From: Prochlorococcus sp. AG-363-P19
GTDB taxonomy: Bacteria; Cyanobacteriota; Cyanobacteriia; PCC-6307; Cyanobiaceae
Assembly (NCBI GenBank): GCA_003280055.1
Contig: QCGG01000001.1
Coordinates: 1 to 64,000, forward strand
DNA: 64,000 nucleotides
Direction: 5' to 3'
Shown: in pieces, positions 19,768 to 27,907 of the stretch
Layout: each line of letters opens with the position of its first letter
Numbering within the stretch: the first letter of the stretch is position 1
Program-made: the position numbers and the translations under genes
Notes under the pieces: generated by a model
Told to the model about the DNA's origin: nothing
The model's input: the letters and a program-made list of their open reading frames with translations, nothing else
Databases searched by the model: none

Positions 19768-21165
19768 TTAAGCTGCATTTAAATGTTGATCGGCTAGTTT
19801 GGCAAGTTGCGAAGTCCAAGATTCAACATCGTCTTGATGCGATGCTTCAACCATTACTCTTAGTAAGGGTTCTGTTCCGCTAGCTCTTATTAACACCCTG
19901 CCATCCTCTCCCATCTTCTCAGTAGCATTCAAGACCGCTTCATTTAAGGGTTGGCAGCTCTTCCAATCGGTGCGCATACACTTATTAGGCACATGAATAT
20001 TCACTAATTTCTGAGGGAAAGGTGTGAAACTTTTATTAAGCCAATTTTCAAGAGATAACCCTTTACTTGTGCAAATTGTTGAGATATTTAGTGCTGCTAA
20101 TAGTCCGTCGCCTGAGAGACCATTATCTCTGCAGAGTATGTGGCCTGATTGCTCTCCTCCTAGAGCAGTGTCATTGCTCACCATTGCCTCATAGACATGT
20201 TGATCCCCTACCGGAGTGCGTTCAAGTATTCCCCCTTTTGCCTTCCATGCTTGCTCGAAGCCTAAGTTGGACATCACAGTGGCTACGAGTTTGTTACCAG
20301 GTAATTTGCTCTGCTGTTTAAGTTCTGATCCCCATAAATAGAGGACATGATCCCCATCAATTAACCTGCCTTTGCTGTCAATAGCCAGCATTCTGTCTGC
20401 ATCACCATCGAAGCCAAACCCCATTGAAGCTTCTGTCTGGAAAACAGCTTCTCGAAGTTGTGAAAGGTTGGTAGAGCCGCAATTGACATTTATAAGGTTG
20501 CCATTGGGCTCACCATTGATCACAGTTACATCAGCTCCAAGGGATTTAAATAGATCTAAACCGCATGAAGTTGCTGATCCCCAGCAAAGGTCAAGCACAA
20601 TTCGAATACCATCAAGTCTTTTGCCTTCTAATGAATTTAAGACTTGTTTGCAATAGTTTTGAAGTAGATCAGGCCTTTTAAATATCTTCCCATGACTTTG
20701 GTTATGGCATCTTGAGAAGTTTTTATTTTGATTGTTTAGAGCTTCTTCAATAATTTTTTGGTCTTCTAAGCCAAGTTTCACCCCATTAGGGCCAAAAATC
20801 TTGATGCCATTGTCCATAGGAGGATTGTGACTTGCTGAGATCATCAGCCCTCCTGCAAGGTTTAATTCTCTAATTAGGCTAGGGATTGAGGGGGTAGGGC
20901 AGAGGCCTAGTTCCCAAATGTCTTTCCCTGTTGCCATTAGCCCAGCCGAAAGGGCTGATGACAGCATTGGACCACTTGTTCGAGAATCCATCCCAATGAG
21001 GATTGGACTGTCATCATTGAAGACTGTTCCACAAATTACACCTAGTTCTAGTGCAAGAGAAGGAGTTAGAACTGTCTCTACGGGGCCTCTAATGCCATCT
21101 GTACCAAAGCTGACAGTTGGTTTCTCACTTTTTTTTCGTAAGGGATAGTTGGTAGATTTGCCCAT
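19768..21165 (-). CDS. glmM: Phosphoglucosamine mutase
   Basis: Interconverts glucosamine-6-phosphate and glucosamine-1-phosphate on the way to UDP-GlcNAc for peptidoglycan and lipopolysaccharide. Motifs in order: FGTDGIRG, the phosphoserine loop ISASHNPPMDNG, the metal-binding GFDGDADRML, the sugar-specificity loop GGEQSGH and the phosphate-binding RASGTEPLLRVMVE. The ATG at 21165 gives 465 residues; the frame extends to a TTG seven codons upstream, which I consider less likely. It converges with the IctB-like gene with a 9-base gap. Confidence 0.92.
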   Translation of the reverse strand: MGKSTNYPLRKKSEKPTVSFGTDGIRGPVETVLTPSLALELGVICGTVFNDDSPILIGMDSRTSGPMLSSALSAGLMATGKDIWELGLCPTPSIPSLIRELNLAGGLMISASHNPPMDNGIKIFGPNGVKLGLEDQKIIEEALNNQNKNFSRCHNQSHGKIFKRPDLLQNYCKQVLNSLEGKRLDGIRIVLDLCWGSATSCGLDLFKSLGADVTVINGEPNGNLINVNCGSTNLSQLREAVFQTEASMGFGFDGDADRMLAIDSKGRLIDGDHVLYLWGSELKQQSKLPGNKLVATVMSNLGFEQAWKAKGGILERTPVGDQHVYEAMVSNDTALGGEQSGHILCRDNGLSGDGLLAALNISTICTSKGLSLENWLNKSFTPFPQKLVNIHVPNKCMRTDWKSCQPLNEAVLNATEKMGEDGRVLIRASGTEPLLRVMVEASHQDDVESWTSQLAKLADQHLNAA

Positions 21166-21474
21166 ACGGTGAAAACGATGAACCAACTAGAAGGGGCTAA
21201 TCATATATTGTCATCTGATGAATGGAACAAATGTTTCAACATTACCTTTGGTTAATTAGATGTCTTCAATCAACGGAAGAGAGAGATTAAAGTTTCGGTA
21301 CTCTGATGTGGAATCTTCTATACACTTCATTAATCCTAGGCAAACCAGATTGATTATTTATTAGATTTATACTTTAACCGTCTTTAATTTAATTATTTCC
21401 ATTCAGATGATTAACTGCTTTTCAAAAATAACTCTCATCATTTTTATTGCTTTAAAAATAATACTCTTTCAAGT
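21166..21474. other. 309-base gene-free region between divergent glmM and the transglycosylase gene
   Basis: AT-rich spacer that must contain the promoters of two divergent genes. A TATACT hexamer at 21368-21373 could be a -10 element for the plus-strand gene, but no well-spaced -35 box goes with it. I see no tRNA, no strong hairpin and no convincing small ORF. Confidence 0.4.
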
Positions 21475-23511
21475 GTGAGAACCTCGCACTATCAAGTCCT
21501 GACTTTAATTCTGGGGATTACCTCAGTTACTATATTGACCATTTGGGGGGGGCAGATATTAGTTAGATCCTCACAGGAGAGATTGAACCCGACTTTTACA
21601 GATGCTCAACTTTGGGCAAGATATAGGTGGTCTTTTGATCCAACTCAGCGGAGACAAGCGGCCTTACTTTTAGTGGGCAAATCAGCAGATTCTCCTAGAA
21701 GACAACAGAGACTTTTGCAGGCCCAAGCTTGGGGGACGGGACCTTTGGCAGCGGTTGCATTGAATTATCAAGCGCAAGTGGCGCAAAAGATTGGTGGGAA
21801 CTCATTTGCTAAAGATTTTTGGCTTGATCTTTTGAGACGCTTCCCTCTTTCTCCTCTTAGTGCAGATGCTTATTACGCTCTTGGGCGAAGCAAAATTGAT
21901 TTAAGGGCGAAATTAATGCAGCTTCACCCTTCTCATCCTGCTTCCTTAGCAGCTGCTTTAGAACTACAGAATTTTGGTGTTGATGGTTTTCAGGGTGTTA
22001 CTCATTTAGCAAAGTGGGGGCCTCGTTGGCATGGTGCAGAAGAATTATTTAGGAAGGCCTGCAATCAAATTACGGGTCAAAATCCTACAAAGGAAGAACG
22101 TGAATTATTTGCTATTTCTCTAGCAAAACTAGGTGATGGCATCACAGCATTGCAATGCTTGAAAGAATCACCTAAAAATCCTGTTATTAGCCTTGCTATT
22201 GCAGCAAGCCTTGTCAAGGGAGAACAATCAAGTCGAGATAAAGGTAAGCATTTAATTAAGCAATTGCTTTTAAAGTATCCCAATTCAAAAGAGAGTTCAG
22301 AAGCAATAAGACTTCTTGTTGATAATAATCAATTAACTCTAGATGAGCTTTCTTCCTTTGACAAAAGCCTTGAAAAGAGCTCTCTAGGCATTTCGATTGC
22401 AAGAGTTCGTTTTTCACTTGAGAAACAACCATTAGAAGTTTTGAGAACTTGGAAGGGTAAACCTGAGATTTTGGATTTGCAATGGGAGCTGGCTCGGAAG
22501 TCAATCTTAGAAAAAGATTTCGAAAATGCTTTAATTCTGTTGTCAATATTTCAAGATCAAAATCTTCCAGAACCTGCATTGGCAAGAATAAAGTTTTGGA
22601 AAGGTTTTATTCAGGAAAAAAAAGGTAACAAACTTCTTTCTAAAAAGATTTGGGATGAATTAATTGATCATCACCCACCTGGATATTATACCTGGAGAGC
22701 AAGTCAAAGACTTGGTCGAAGTGCTTTCCCGGAGTTGAAAAATAATAACGTTTCTAGTTACTTGCCTCCATTGATTAGTTGGGAGCCTCTTTTGAGTGAG
22801 TATCAATTAGTTAATTTGTTGTGGCGTCTTGGACTTCAAAAGACAGCTTGGGAAACTTGGAGGAGTATTCATCTGGCAAAGTTAAGGCCTGAGCAAAGTC
22901 CGAGTGAAATTATTACCGAAGCGAGACTGAGGATGGCTGTTGGTGACTTCTGGCAAGGTTTATCAATAATTTCGGATCTAGCTCTTCAGACAAGCCTGGA
23001 GGATTGTTATAAGAATGATTTGCTCCATCGGAGCCAACATCCTCATCGCTTTTTAGAAGAAGTTATGACTGCGAGCAAGAGTAGTGGTTTACGTCCTGAG
23101 GTTTTGTTTGCTGTTGCAAAGCAGGAGTCTCGATTCTCTCCAGGTGTTGAGTCTATTCAAGGGGCAACAGGCCTTATGCAATTAATGCCTGAGACTGCTC
23201 AAGAATTTCTAGATATCCCTTTACAGAAGATTTCTTTGAAGGACCCGGCAACGAATCTTTTGCTCGGAGCACGGTATTTATCATCTCTTTTGGAAATATG
23301 GGAAGGGAATCCTTTTCTGGCCTTGGCAAGCTATAACGCAGGGCCAAATATAGTTTCCAAATGGGTCTCTGAAGAGACATATGTAGATCCGGAATTATGG
23401 GTAGAACGTATTCCGTTTTCTGAAACACGCTTTTATACAAAGAAGGTGCTTGGCAATATTTGGAGCTATTTAAATTTCAATGTCACGATGTGTAATGTTA
23501 AAAAGGATTGA
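21475..23511 (+). CDS. Soluble-type lytic transglycosylase (Slt70-like)
   Basis: Cleaves peptidoglycan glycan strands with formation of 1,6-anhydro-muramic ends. The 678-residue protein starts (GTG) with a short cytoplasmic part and one hydrophobic segment (about 8-30), probably an uncleaved anchor or signal. A long alpha-helical solenoid follows, and the C-terminal SLT domain has the catalytic glutamate in VAKQESRFSP (about Glu551), then ATGLMQLMPETA and ASYNAGP. It acts in the periplasm. It stands alone on the plus strand, 113 bases before the thioredoxin-like gene. Confidence 0.88.
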   Translation: MRTSHYQVLTLILGITSVTILTIWGGQILVRSSQERLNPTFTDAQLWARYRWSFDPTQRRQAALLLVGKSADSPRRQQRLLQAQAWGTGPLAAVALNYQAQVAQKIGGNSFAKDFWLDLLRRFPLSPLSADAYYALGRSKIDLRAKLMQLHPSHPASLAAALELQNFGVDGFQGVTHLAKWGPRWHGAEELFRKACNQITGQNPTKEERELFAISLAKLGDGITALQCLKESPKNPVISLAIAASLVKGEQSSRDKGKHLIKQLLLKYPNSKESSEAIRLLVDNNQLTLDELSSFDKSLEKSSLGISIARVRFSLEKQPLEVLRTWKGKPEILDLQWELARKSILEKDFENALILLSIFQDQNLPEPALARIKFWKGFIQEKKGNKLLSKKIWDELIDHHPPGYYTWRASQRLGRSAFPELKNNNVSSYLPPLISWEPLLSEYQLVNLLWRLGLQKTAWETWRSIHLAKLRPEQSPSEIITEARLRMAVGDFWQGLSIISDLALQTSLEDCYKNDLLHRSQHPHRFLEEVMTASKSSGLRPEVLFAVAKQESRFSPGVESIQGATGLMQLMPETAQEFLDIPLQKISLKDPATNLLLGARYLSSLLEIWEGNPFLALASYNAGPNIVSKWVSEETYVDPELWVERIPFSETRFYTKKVLGNIWSYLNFNVTMCNVKKD

Positions 23512-23624
23512 AAGACTATTTATTCTTTAATGATTTAATGGAAAAATTCTAAATTTAGATATATGATTTCTTGGATAAATGTAATATGATCTAAAAAGAG
23601 ACCTTTATTGGATGAAAGCAGTTT

Positions 23625-24194
23625 ATGAAGTTTAAGAAGCTTGGCAATAATGAGGAGCTAACACAGAAATTGCTTCTAGGCTTTATTGCTATTTTGTTAG
23701 GATTTTTTTTATTTTTCATGAAAGAACGACTTGTCGTAAATACGGAACTCTCTAACCTCGCAGAGCGCTCTTTAGAGCCTGAAGTTGCATTGGCAAATGG
23801 ACGACCTACTGTATTTGAGTTCTATGCAGACTGGTGCGAGGTGTGTCAAGAAATGGCACCGGATATTCTGAAATTAGAAGCCCAAACGAAGAATCAGATT
23901 GATCTGGTTTTGTTAAATATTGATAATAATCGCTGGATAGATTTAATTGAAGAATATGAAGTAATGGGTGTACCACAGTTAGACTTTTTTGATTCTAAAG
24001 GAATGCACTTAGGCTCTTTAAGTGGCTTACATTCTTTTACGGATTTGAGAAATATTTCTAATTCATTGATTTCAGAACAACCTATACCATCTTTCTCCAA
24101 AGATGATGAATTTGGACAAGTATCACTTCTTCCCTCTGAGGTTGCAAAAATAGAGGACAATGGTAGAAATATTAGGCCTATGAGTCATAGTTGA
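23625..24194 (+). CDS. txlA: Membrane-anchored thioredoxin-like protein (TxlA/HCF164 type)
   Basis: A 189-residue protein with one N-terminal membrane segment (LLLGFIAILLGFFLFFM) and a thioredoxin domain containing the redox motif WCEVC in FYADWCEVCQEMAP, plus the cis-proline loop MGVPQLDFFD. This matches TxlA of Synechococcus and HCF164 of plastids, which pass reducing power across the thylakoid membrane and help cytochrome b6f assembly. The C-terminal tail of about 40 residues is low in complexity. The gene symbol is by family resemblance. Confidence 0.8.
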   Translation: MKFKKLGNNEELTQKLLLGFIAILLGFFLFFMKERLVVNTELSNLAERSLEPEVALANGRPTVFEFYADWCEVCQEMAPDILKLEAQTKNQIDLVLLNIDNNRWIDLIEEYEVMGVPQLDFFDSKGMHLGSLSGLHSFTDLRNISNSLISEQPIPSFSKDDEFGQVSLLPSEVAKIEDNGRNIRPMSHS

Positions 24195-24212
24195 GAGGGA
24201 GATGGATTTGAT

Positions 24213-24869
24213 TTAATTCCAATCCAGTGCCTTAGAAACTATTGGAAAGCTCTCTGAGAATATTTTCTTACAGTCATTTGCAATATCCTTATGTTCTTTT
24301 TGTGTGCCATGACCTGAGCGCAATTTTATATAATGAATCCATGATCGACATGATCCTGACATGTATATCTTCGTTGGAGTCGCTAGGGGTAGAACAAAGC
24401 GAGCACATTCTTTTGCAATACCAGCTTTGAGCATGGATTCATATAGCTGAGTTGTTTGTTTAAATTGCAGATTTATTTTTTCTGTAAATTCTTCTATAAC
24501 TTGAGAAGGCAAATCATCAGTTGAATTTTGTCTGTTTTTTAAGTCTTGACGTCTTAGATCAGGGATGGGTATATGCCCTAATTGGGTACTGTCAGCATAA
24601 CGTTGTGAAAACTCTTGGAATGTAAATGACCTGTGCCTTAATATTTGAGCTGCAATACCTCTATTAGTATCTATTTTTACTGTCATAAATGATTGCTCAA
24701 ATACACTCCAATGTTCGTTTTTTATGCAATATTTTAGCAGGCCTGCAAAATCTTCGTTGTCTTGATTTTTTGGATTGCTTACTCTAGCAATATACGCCAT
24801 CGTTTTTTCTGCTTCTGGAGTTAGAGCTATCAGTTCAACGCGGGGCATTTTGGCAAAGATTTTTAACAT
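24213..24869 (-). CDS. thyX: Flavin-dependent thymidylate synthase
   Basis: Makes dTMP from dUMP using methylene-tetrahydrofolate and reduced FAD, independently of ThyA. The ThyX signature RHR...S.R is present as RHRSFTFQEFSQR (residues 78-90), and the protein length of 218 residues is normal. The start at 24869 is an ATG; the first seven residues are optional because another methionine follows at position 8. It lies downstream of dcd on the same strand, separated by two hairpins. dcd and thyX act in sequence: one supplies dUTP, the other uses dUMP. Confidence 0.94.
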   Translation of the reverse strand: MLKIFAKMPRVELIALTPEAEKTMAYIARVSNPKNQDNEDFAGLLKYCIKNEHWSVFEQSFMTVKIDTNRGIAAQILRHRSFTFQEFSQRYADSTQLGHIPIPDLRRQDLKNRQNSTDDLPSQVIEEFTEKINLQFKQTTQLYESMLKAGIAKECARFVLPLATPTKIYMSGSCRSWIHYIKLRSGHGTQKEHKDIANDCKKIFSESFPIVSKALDWN

Positions 24870-24892
24870 TGTATCATGGAATTTTATTGCAT

Positions 24893-24937
24893 TAATTTGA
24901 ATCTTCGATTCAAATTACATAGATCTTTATTCTATGT
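24893..24937 (-). terminator. Two adjoining hairpins between dcd and thyX
   Basis: A perfect 11-bp palindrome with a 3-base loop (24893-24917, TAATTTGAATC / GATTCAAATTA) abuts a 7-bp hairpin ACATAGA / TCTATGT (24917-24937). They start about 40 bases after the dcd stop and end just before thyX. They could terminate or attenuate transcription between the two genes. Confidence 0.55.
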
Positions 24938-24977
24938 TTTAAAGAAGTATGATTTAAAGGCTAATTCTGCTTTTTCG

Positions 24978-25571
24978 TTAGATTTTTGCGAGAGTTACTC
25001 TCTCCGGTTGGTGTTGATATTTGCCTTGTCTGTCGCTATAGGTTGTATCACATGGATCACCTTCGAAGAAAAGCAGCTGGCAAATTCCTTCATTTGCATA
25101 GATCCTGCAGTCTGCGCCTGAACTATTGCTGAACTCTAGGGTTAGATGGCCTTCCCAGCTTGCTTCGGCAGGAGTTGTATTTACGATGATTCCCAGACGT
25201 GCATATGTGCTCTTCCCAAGGCAAACAACGGTTATGTTTGAAGGCACTTTCATTTTTTCTAAAGCAACACCTAATCCATAAGAATGTGCTGGAAGAATAA
25301 AAAATTCCCCGTCTTCGTCTTTGTGTAGTTCAGTTAACTCAAGGTTGTCAGGATTGAATTTCTTGGGATTCATGACTGTCCCAGGCACGTGGCGAAATAT
25401 CAAGAACTCCTTGGATGAAAGACGAAGATCGTAACCATAGGAAGAACAACCAAAGCTGAGAACGGGCTTTTCATGTTTAGTTGCTTCCAGATGCCTTACT
25501 AAGCCTTTCTGGAATGGAACAAGCATTCCTTGGGATGCTTGTTCTGTAATCCAACGGTCATTTTTCAGCAT
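24978..25571 (-). CDS. dcd: dCTP deaminase
   Basis: Deaminates dCTP to dUTP, the precursor of dUMP for thymidylate synthesis. Family landmarks: SFGCSSYGYDLR, GKSTYARLGI and TPAEASWEGHLTLEFSN, the latter holding the catalytic glutamate. The 197-residue length fits the monofunctional enzyme rather than the dUTP-forming bifunctional archaeal type, though this cannot be proven by eye. The ATG overlaps the stop of the CobO-like gene by one base, so translation is coupled. Confidence 0.94.
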   Translation of the reverse strand: MLKNDRWITEQASQGMLVPFQKGLVRHLEATKHEKPVLSFGCSSYGYDLRLSSKEFLIFRHVPGTVMNPKKFNPDNLELTELHKDEDGEFFILPAHSYGLGVALEKMKVPSNITVVCLGKSTYARLGIIVNTTPAEASWEGHLTLEFSNSSGADCRIYANEGICQLLFFEGDPCDTTYSDRQGKYQHQPERVTLAKI

Positions 25572-26194
25572 TACAGTCCACAGCGCAATTCGGTTACTTG
25601 GTCAGCCATCGAGGTGATTGACTCGGGAATTGATGGCCCAGTGAGGATGATATCCATCGTTCTGGGACGTTGCTCAAGTGCAGTTATGACAGTTTCTTTT
25701 TTGAGATATCCCAACGAGATAGCTAGGCCAAGTTCGTCAAGGACCAATTGATCAACATCACCTGTCAACAAGTTCCTTTGACAGATGTTCCATATTGACT
25801 GAACAGCTTCCTTTGCATTAAGGAAGTCGTTTTGAGTTTCATTTTTGTCCTTATGCATGGAGATGCATCTTTGTATTGCAGGCCTAAGCCATATCAGATT
25901 TCCGCAAAGGATTTCGGAGCCCTCTGGTCCTTGATTTACTCCACCTTTTAGGAACTGTGCAACCATTACGCGACTCCCTAGGCCTGCAGTTCTAATTGCA
26001 GTGCTAAGGACAATCGAAAAACTTCCTCTAAAGGATGCTGTGTGAACATGGAGCTGTCCCTCTGGCTTTACCAGATGAATAGGTGATGGGCGGAAAGTCT
26101 CTGGACTCGCTCTAAGGCCAACACTCTCAAGTGCTCTAACTGCATTGGTTGGAGCTTCAAGAAGGTTGCTTTTGACGTTGGAATGTCCCGACAT
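25571..26194 (-). CDS. CobO/CobA-like protein lacking the Walker A loop
   Basis: A 207-residue protein clearly related to corrinoid adenosyltransferase CobO/BtuR. Conserved are the GQLHVHT strand, AIRTAGLGSRVMVAQFLKGG, the Walker-B-like LVLDELGLAISLGYL (about 149-163) and the C-terminal ILTGPSIPESITSMADQVTEL block, split here across residues 183-203. However, where the family has HTGNGKGKT, this protein reads HTASFRGSFS (51-60): the P-loop lysine and Gly-Lys-Ser/Thr are gone. ATP-dependent adenosyl transfer is therefore doubtful. An N-terminal extension of about 45 residues is also present. It is the first gene of a cobO-like > dcd (> thyX) set. Confidence 0.8.
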   Translation of the reverse strand: MSGHSNVKSNLLEAPTNAVRALESVGLRASPETFRPSPIHLVKPEGQLHVHTASFRGSFSIVLSTAIRTAGLGSRVMVAQFLKGGVNQGPEGSEILCGNLIWLRPAIQRCISMHKDKNETQNDFLNAKEAVQSIWNICQRNLLTGDVDQLVLDELGLAISLGYLKKETVITALEQRPRTMDIILTGPSIPESITSMADQVTELRCGL

Positions 26195-26201
26195 TTATTA
26201 C

Positions 26202-26213
26202 GAACGAATGTTC
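26202..26213. promoter_or_regulatory. LexA-like palindrome GAAC-N4-GTTC
   Basis: The sequence CGAACGAATGTTCT contains a perfect GAAC-N4-GTTC, the core of Gram-positive-type SOS boxes and close to cyanobacterial LexA sites. It lies 8 bases upstream of the CobO-like start codon, where a bound repressor would block that operon. One such core is expected by chance in 64 kb, so the position is the main argument. Confidence 0.35.
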
Positions 26214-26263
26214 TTTAGAAGGACTAAAAGTGAATCTAGCGGTGTTACTCCTTTTCACAAGGT

Positions 26264-26289
26264 CATCTACACTATAGATAGTGTAGATG
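26264..26289. promoter_or_regulatory. Perfect 12-bp inverted repeat, NrdR-box-like
   Basis: CATCTACACTAT, two bases, then ATAGTGTAGATG: arms of 12 bp without mismatch. Its centre (26269-26284, ACACTATAGATAGTGT) agrees at 15 of 16 positions with the NrdR-box consensus acaCwAtATaTwGtgt as I remember it. It sits between the divergent CobO-like/dcd and rph genes. Only one copy is seen, whereas NrdR sites usually come in pairs. Confidence 0.5.
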
Positions 26290-26316
26290 TGATGATTGGA
26301 TCTTTGGGAATTTGAG

Positions 26317-27045
26317 ATGTCTGATTGCACAAACACGAGAAGTGACGGACGTTTGAAGGGGAATTTGCGACCGTTTTCGGTGAAGTGGAACCCAATGGGC
26401 TTCGCGTTGAGCTCATTGATAGTCCGAACAGGTAATACGTCTGTACTTTGCAGTGTTTGTCTTCAGGAGGGTGTTCCTAGATGGAAAGAAGGTAAAGGAG
26501 AAGGATGGTTAAGTGCTGAATATCGGTTATTGCCTGGTTCAACTCCTCAAAGACAGGCTCGTGAGCTTTTGGCTTTATCAGGAAGAACTCAAGAGGTACA
26601 ACGCTTAATTGCTAGAAGTCTGAGGTCGGTTCTGGATATGAAGGCGTTGGGAGAAAGAACATTGTTAGTGGATTGTGATGTGATTCAGGCTGACGCAGGA
26701 ACTCGAACTGCTGCAATTACTGGAGGCTGGTTGGCTTTAAAGCGTTCATGTGATGCTTTGGTTCGTCAGGGTGTGATAACAAAGACTCCTGTTGTTGATC
26801 AGGTGGCGGCTGTTTCAGTTGGCTTGCTTGATGGTGAAGTTCTCTTGGATCTCAATTATTCAGAAGATTCAAGAGCTGATGTAGATATGAATGTTGTAAT
26901 GGCTCCAGGTGGCCGTATTTTGGAATTGCAAGGAACTGCTGAGAGAGTACCTTTCACTAGAAAGCAACTCAATGCTTTTTTGGATATTGCAGAGGTTGGG
27001 ATAACTAGCTTATTTGCCAAGCAAATGACTTCATTAGATGATTAA
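26317..27045 (+). CDS. rph: Ribonuclease PH
   Basis: Phosphorolytic 3'-exoribonuclease that trims tRNA precursors. The 242-residue protein from the ATG at 26317 begins MSDCTNTRSDGR, then has LRPFSVKWNP, GEGWLSAEYRLLPGST and the active-site region LDLNYSEDSRADVDMNVVM, read here in two parts. An upstream TTG would add seven residues and run closer to the palindrome, and is not favoured. ntcA follows 74 bases later on the same strand. Confidence 0.94.
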   Translation: MSDCTNTRSDGRLKGNLRPFSVKWNPMGFALSSLIVRTGNTSVLCSVCLQEGVPRWKEGKGEGWLSAEYRLLPGSTPQRQARELLALSGRTQEVQRLIARSLRSVLDMKALGERTLLVDCDVIQADAGTRTAAITGGWLALKRSCDALVRQGVITKTPVVDQVAAVSVGLLDGEVLLDLNYSEDSRADVDMNVVMAPGGRILELQGTAERVPFTRKQLNAFLDIAEVGITSLFAKQMTSLDD

Positions 27046-27119
27046 GGCTCAAAAAAGTGATCATTGCTACATGAGGTTTCAATCCTGCTTCGTAGCCTCA
27101 CCAAAGCTGCCCAGCAATT

Positions 27120-27854
27120 ATGGCTGGCGTTAGATCGGGCTTTAGTCGTTTCTCTCCAGATCCGTCTAGGAGAGAAGTGCCGAAGTTGAAGAATTCAGAG
27201 CCATCAAAAGACAAATCCCTTTTGGAGGTTATTTCTGGTTTGGATGGCGCGACTACAGAAGTTGTCTCTAGGTCTAAGACGATTTTTTTCCCAGGTGATC
27301 CAGCTGAACGAGTTTATTTGATCAGGCGAGGGGCTGTAAAGCTTTCAAGGGTTTATGAATCTGGAGAGGAAATTACTGTTGCAATGCTTAGAGAGAACAG
27401 TCTTTTCGGCGTTCTCTCTCTCCTGACAGGTCATCGTTCCGATCGCTTTTATCACGCGGTCGCTTTTACTCGTATAGAAATTACAACGGCACCAGCAAAT
27501 TCAGTGAAGCAGGCAATGGAGAATGATCCCAATGTTGGCATGCTGCTTTTGCAAGGTCTTTCCAGTCGAATCCTTCAAACTGAAACGATGATCGAGACGC
27601 TTACTCATCGCGATATGTCTTCGAGATTAGTCAGCTTTTTACTTGTACTTTGTAGGGATTTTGGTGTGCCAGATGATAGAGGCATAACTATTGACTTGAA
27701 ATTGTCTCATCAGTCAATTGCCGAAGCGATTGGTTCAACAAGGGTTACAATTACTCGACTATTGGGTGACTTAAGGGGCTCCGGACTTGTCCAGATTGAT
27801 CGCAAGAAAATTACTGTTTTGGACCCCATTGCTTTAGCAAAGCGCTTTAATTAA
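27120..27854 (+). CDS. ntcA: Global nitrogen regulator NtcA
   Basis: CRP-family transcription factor that activates nitrogen-assimilation genes when 2-oxoglutarate is high. The effector domain holds [20 protein letters not shown] and [20 protein letters not shown]; the helix-turn-helix is [20 protein letters not shown], which matches NtcA almost exactly. At 244 residues it has about 20 extra N-terminal residues compared with freshwater NtcA, so the ATG at 27120 could be upstream of the real start. I see no GTA-N8-TAC site in the short spacer after rph, so it may be read from the rph promoter too. Confidence 0.96.
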   Translation: MAGVRSGFSRFSPDPSRREVPKLKNSEPSKDKSLLEVISGLDGATTEVVSRSKTIFFPGDPAERVYLIRRGAVKLSRVYESGEEITVAMLRENSLFGVLSLLTGHRSDRFYHAVAFTRIEITTAPANSVKQAMENDPNVGMLLLQGLSSRILQTETMIETLTHRDMSSRLVSFLLVLCRDFGVPDDRGITIDLKLSHQSIAEAIGSTRVTITRLLGDLRGSGLVQIDRKKITVLDPIALAKRFN

Positions 27855-27907
27855 GTCTTTTTCAACCAATCTTCTTTTGCTAGACAACTTTTTAAACCTC
27901 TTTTTAC

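Noticed and set aside
24876-25121. 81-codon plus-strand frame between thyX and dcd
   Set aside because: It crosses the hairpins and runs into the dcd coding region antisense; no family resemblance.
27088-27097. GTTTCAATCC near ntcA, resembling the end of some CRISPR repeats
   Set aside because: Only a single copy with no spacer-repeat array nearby.
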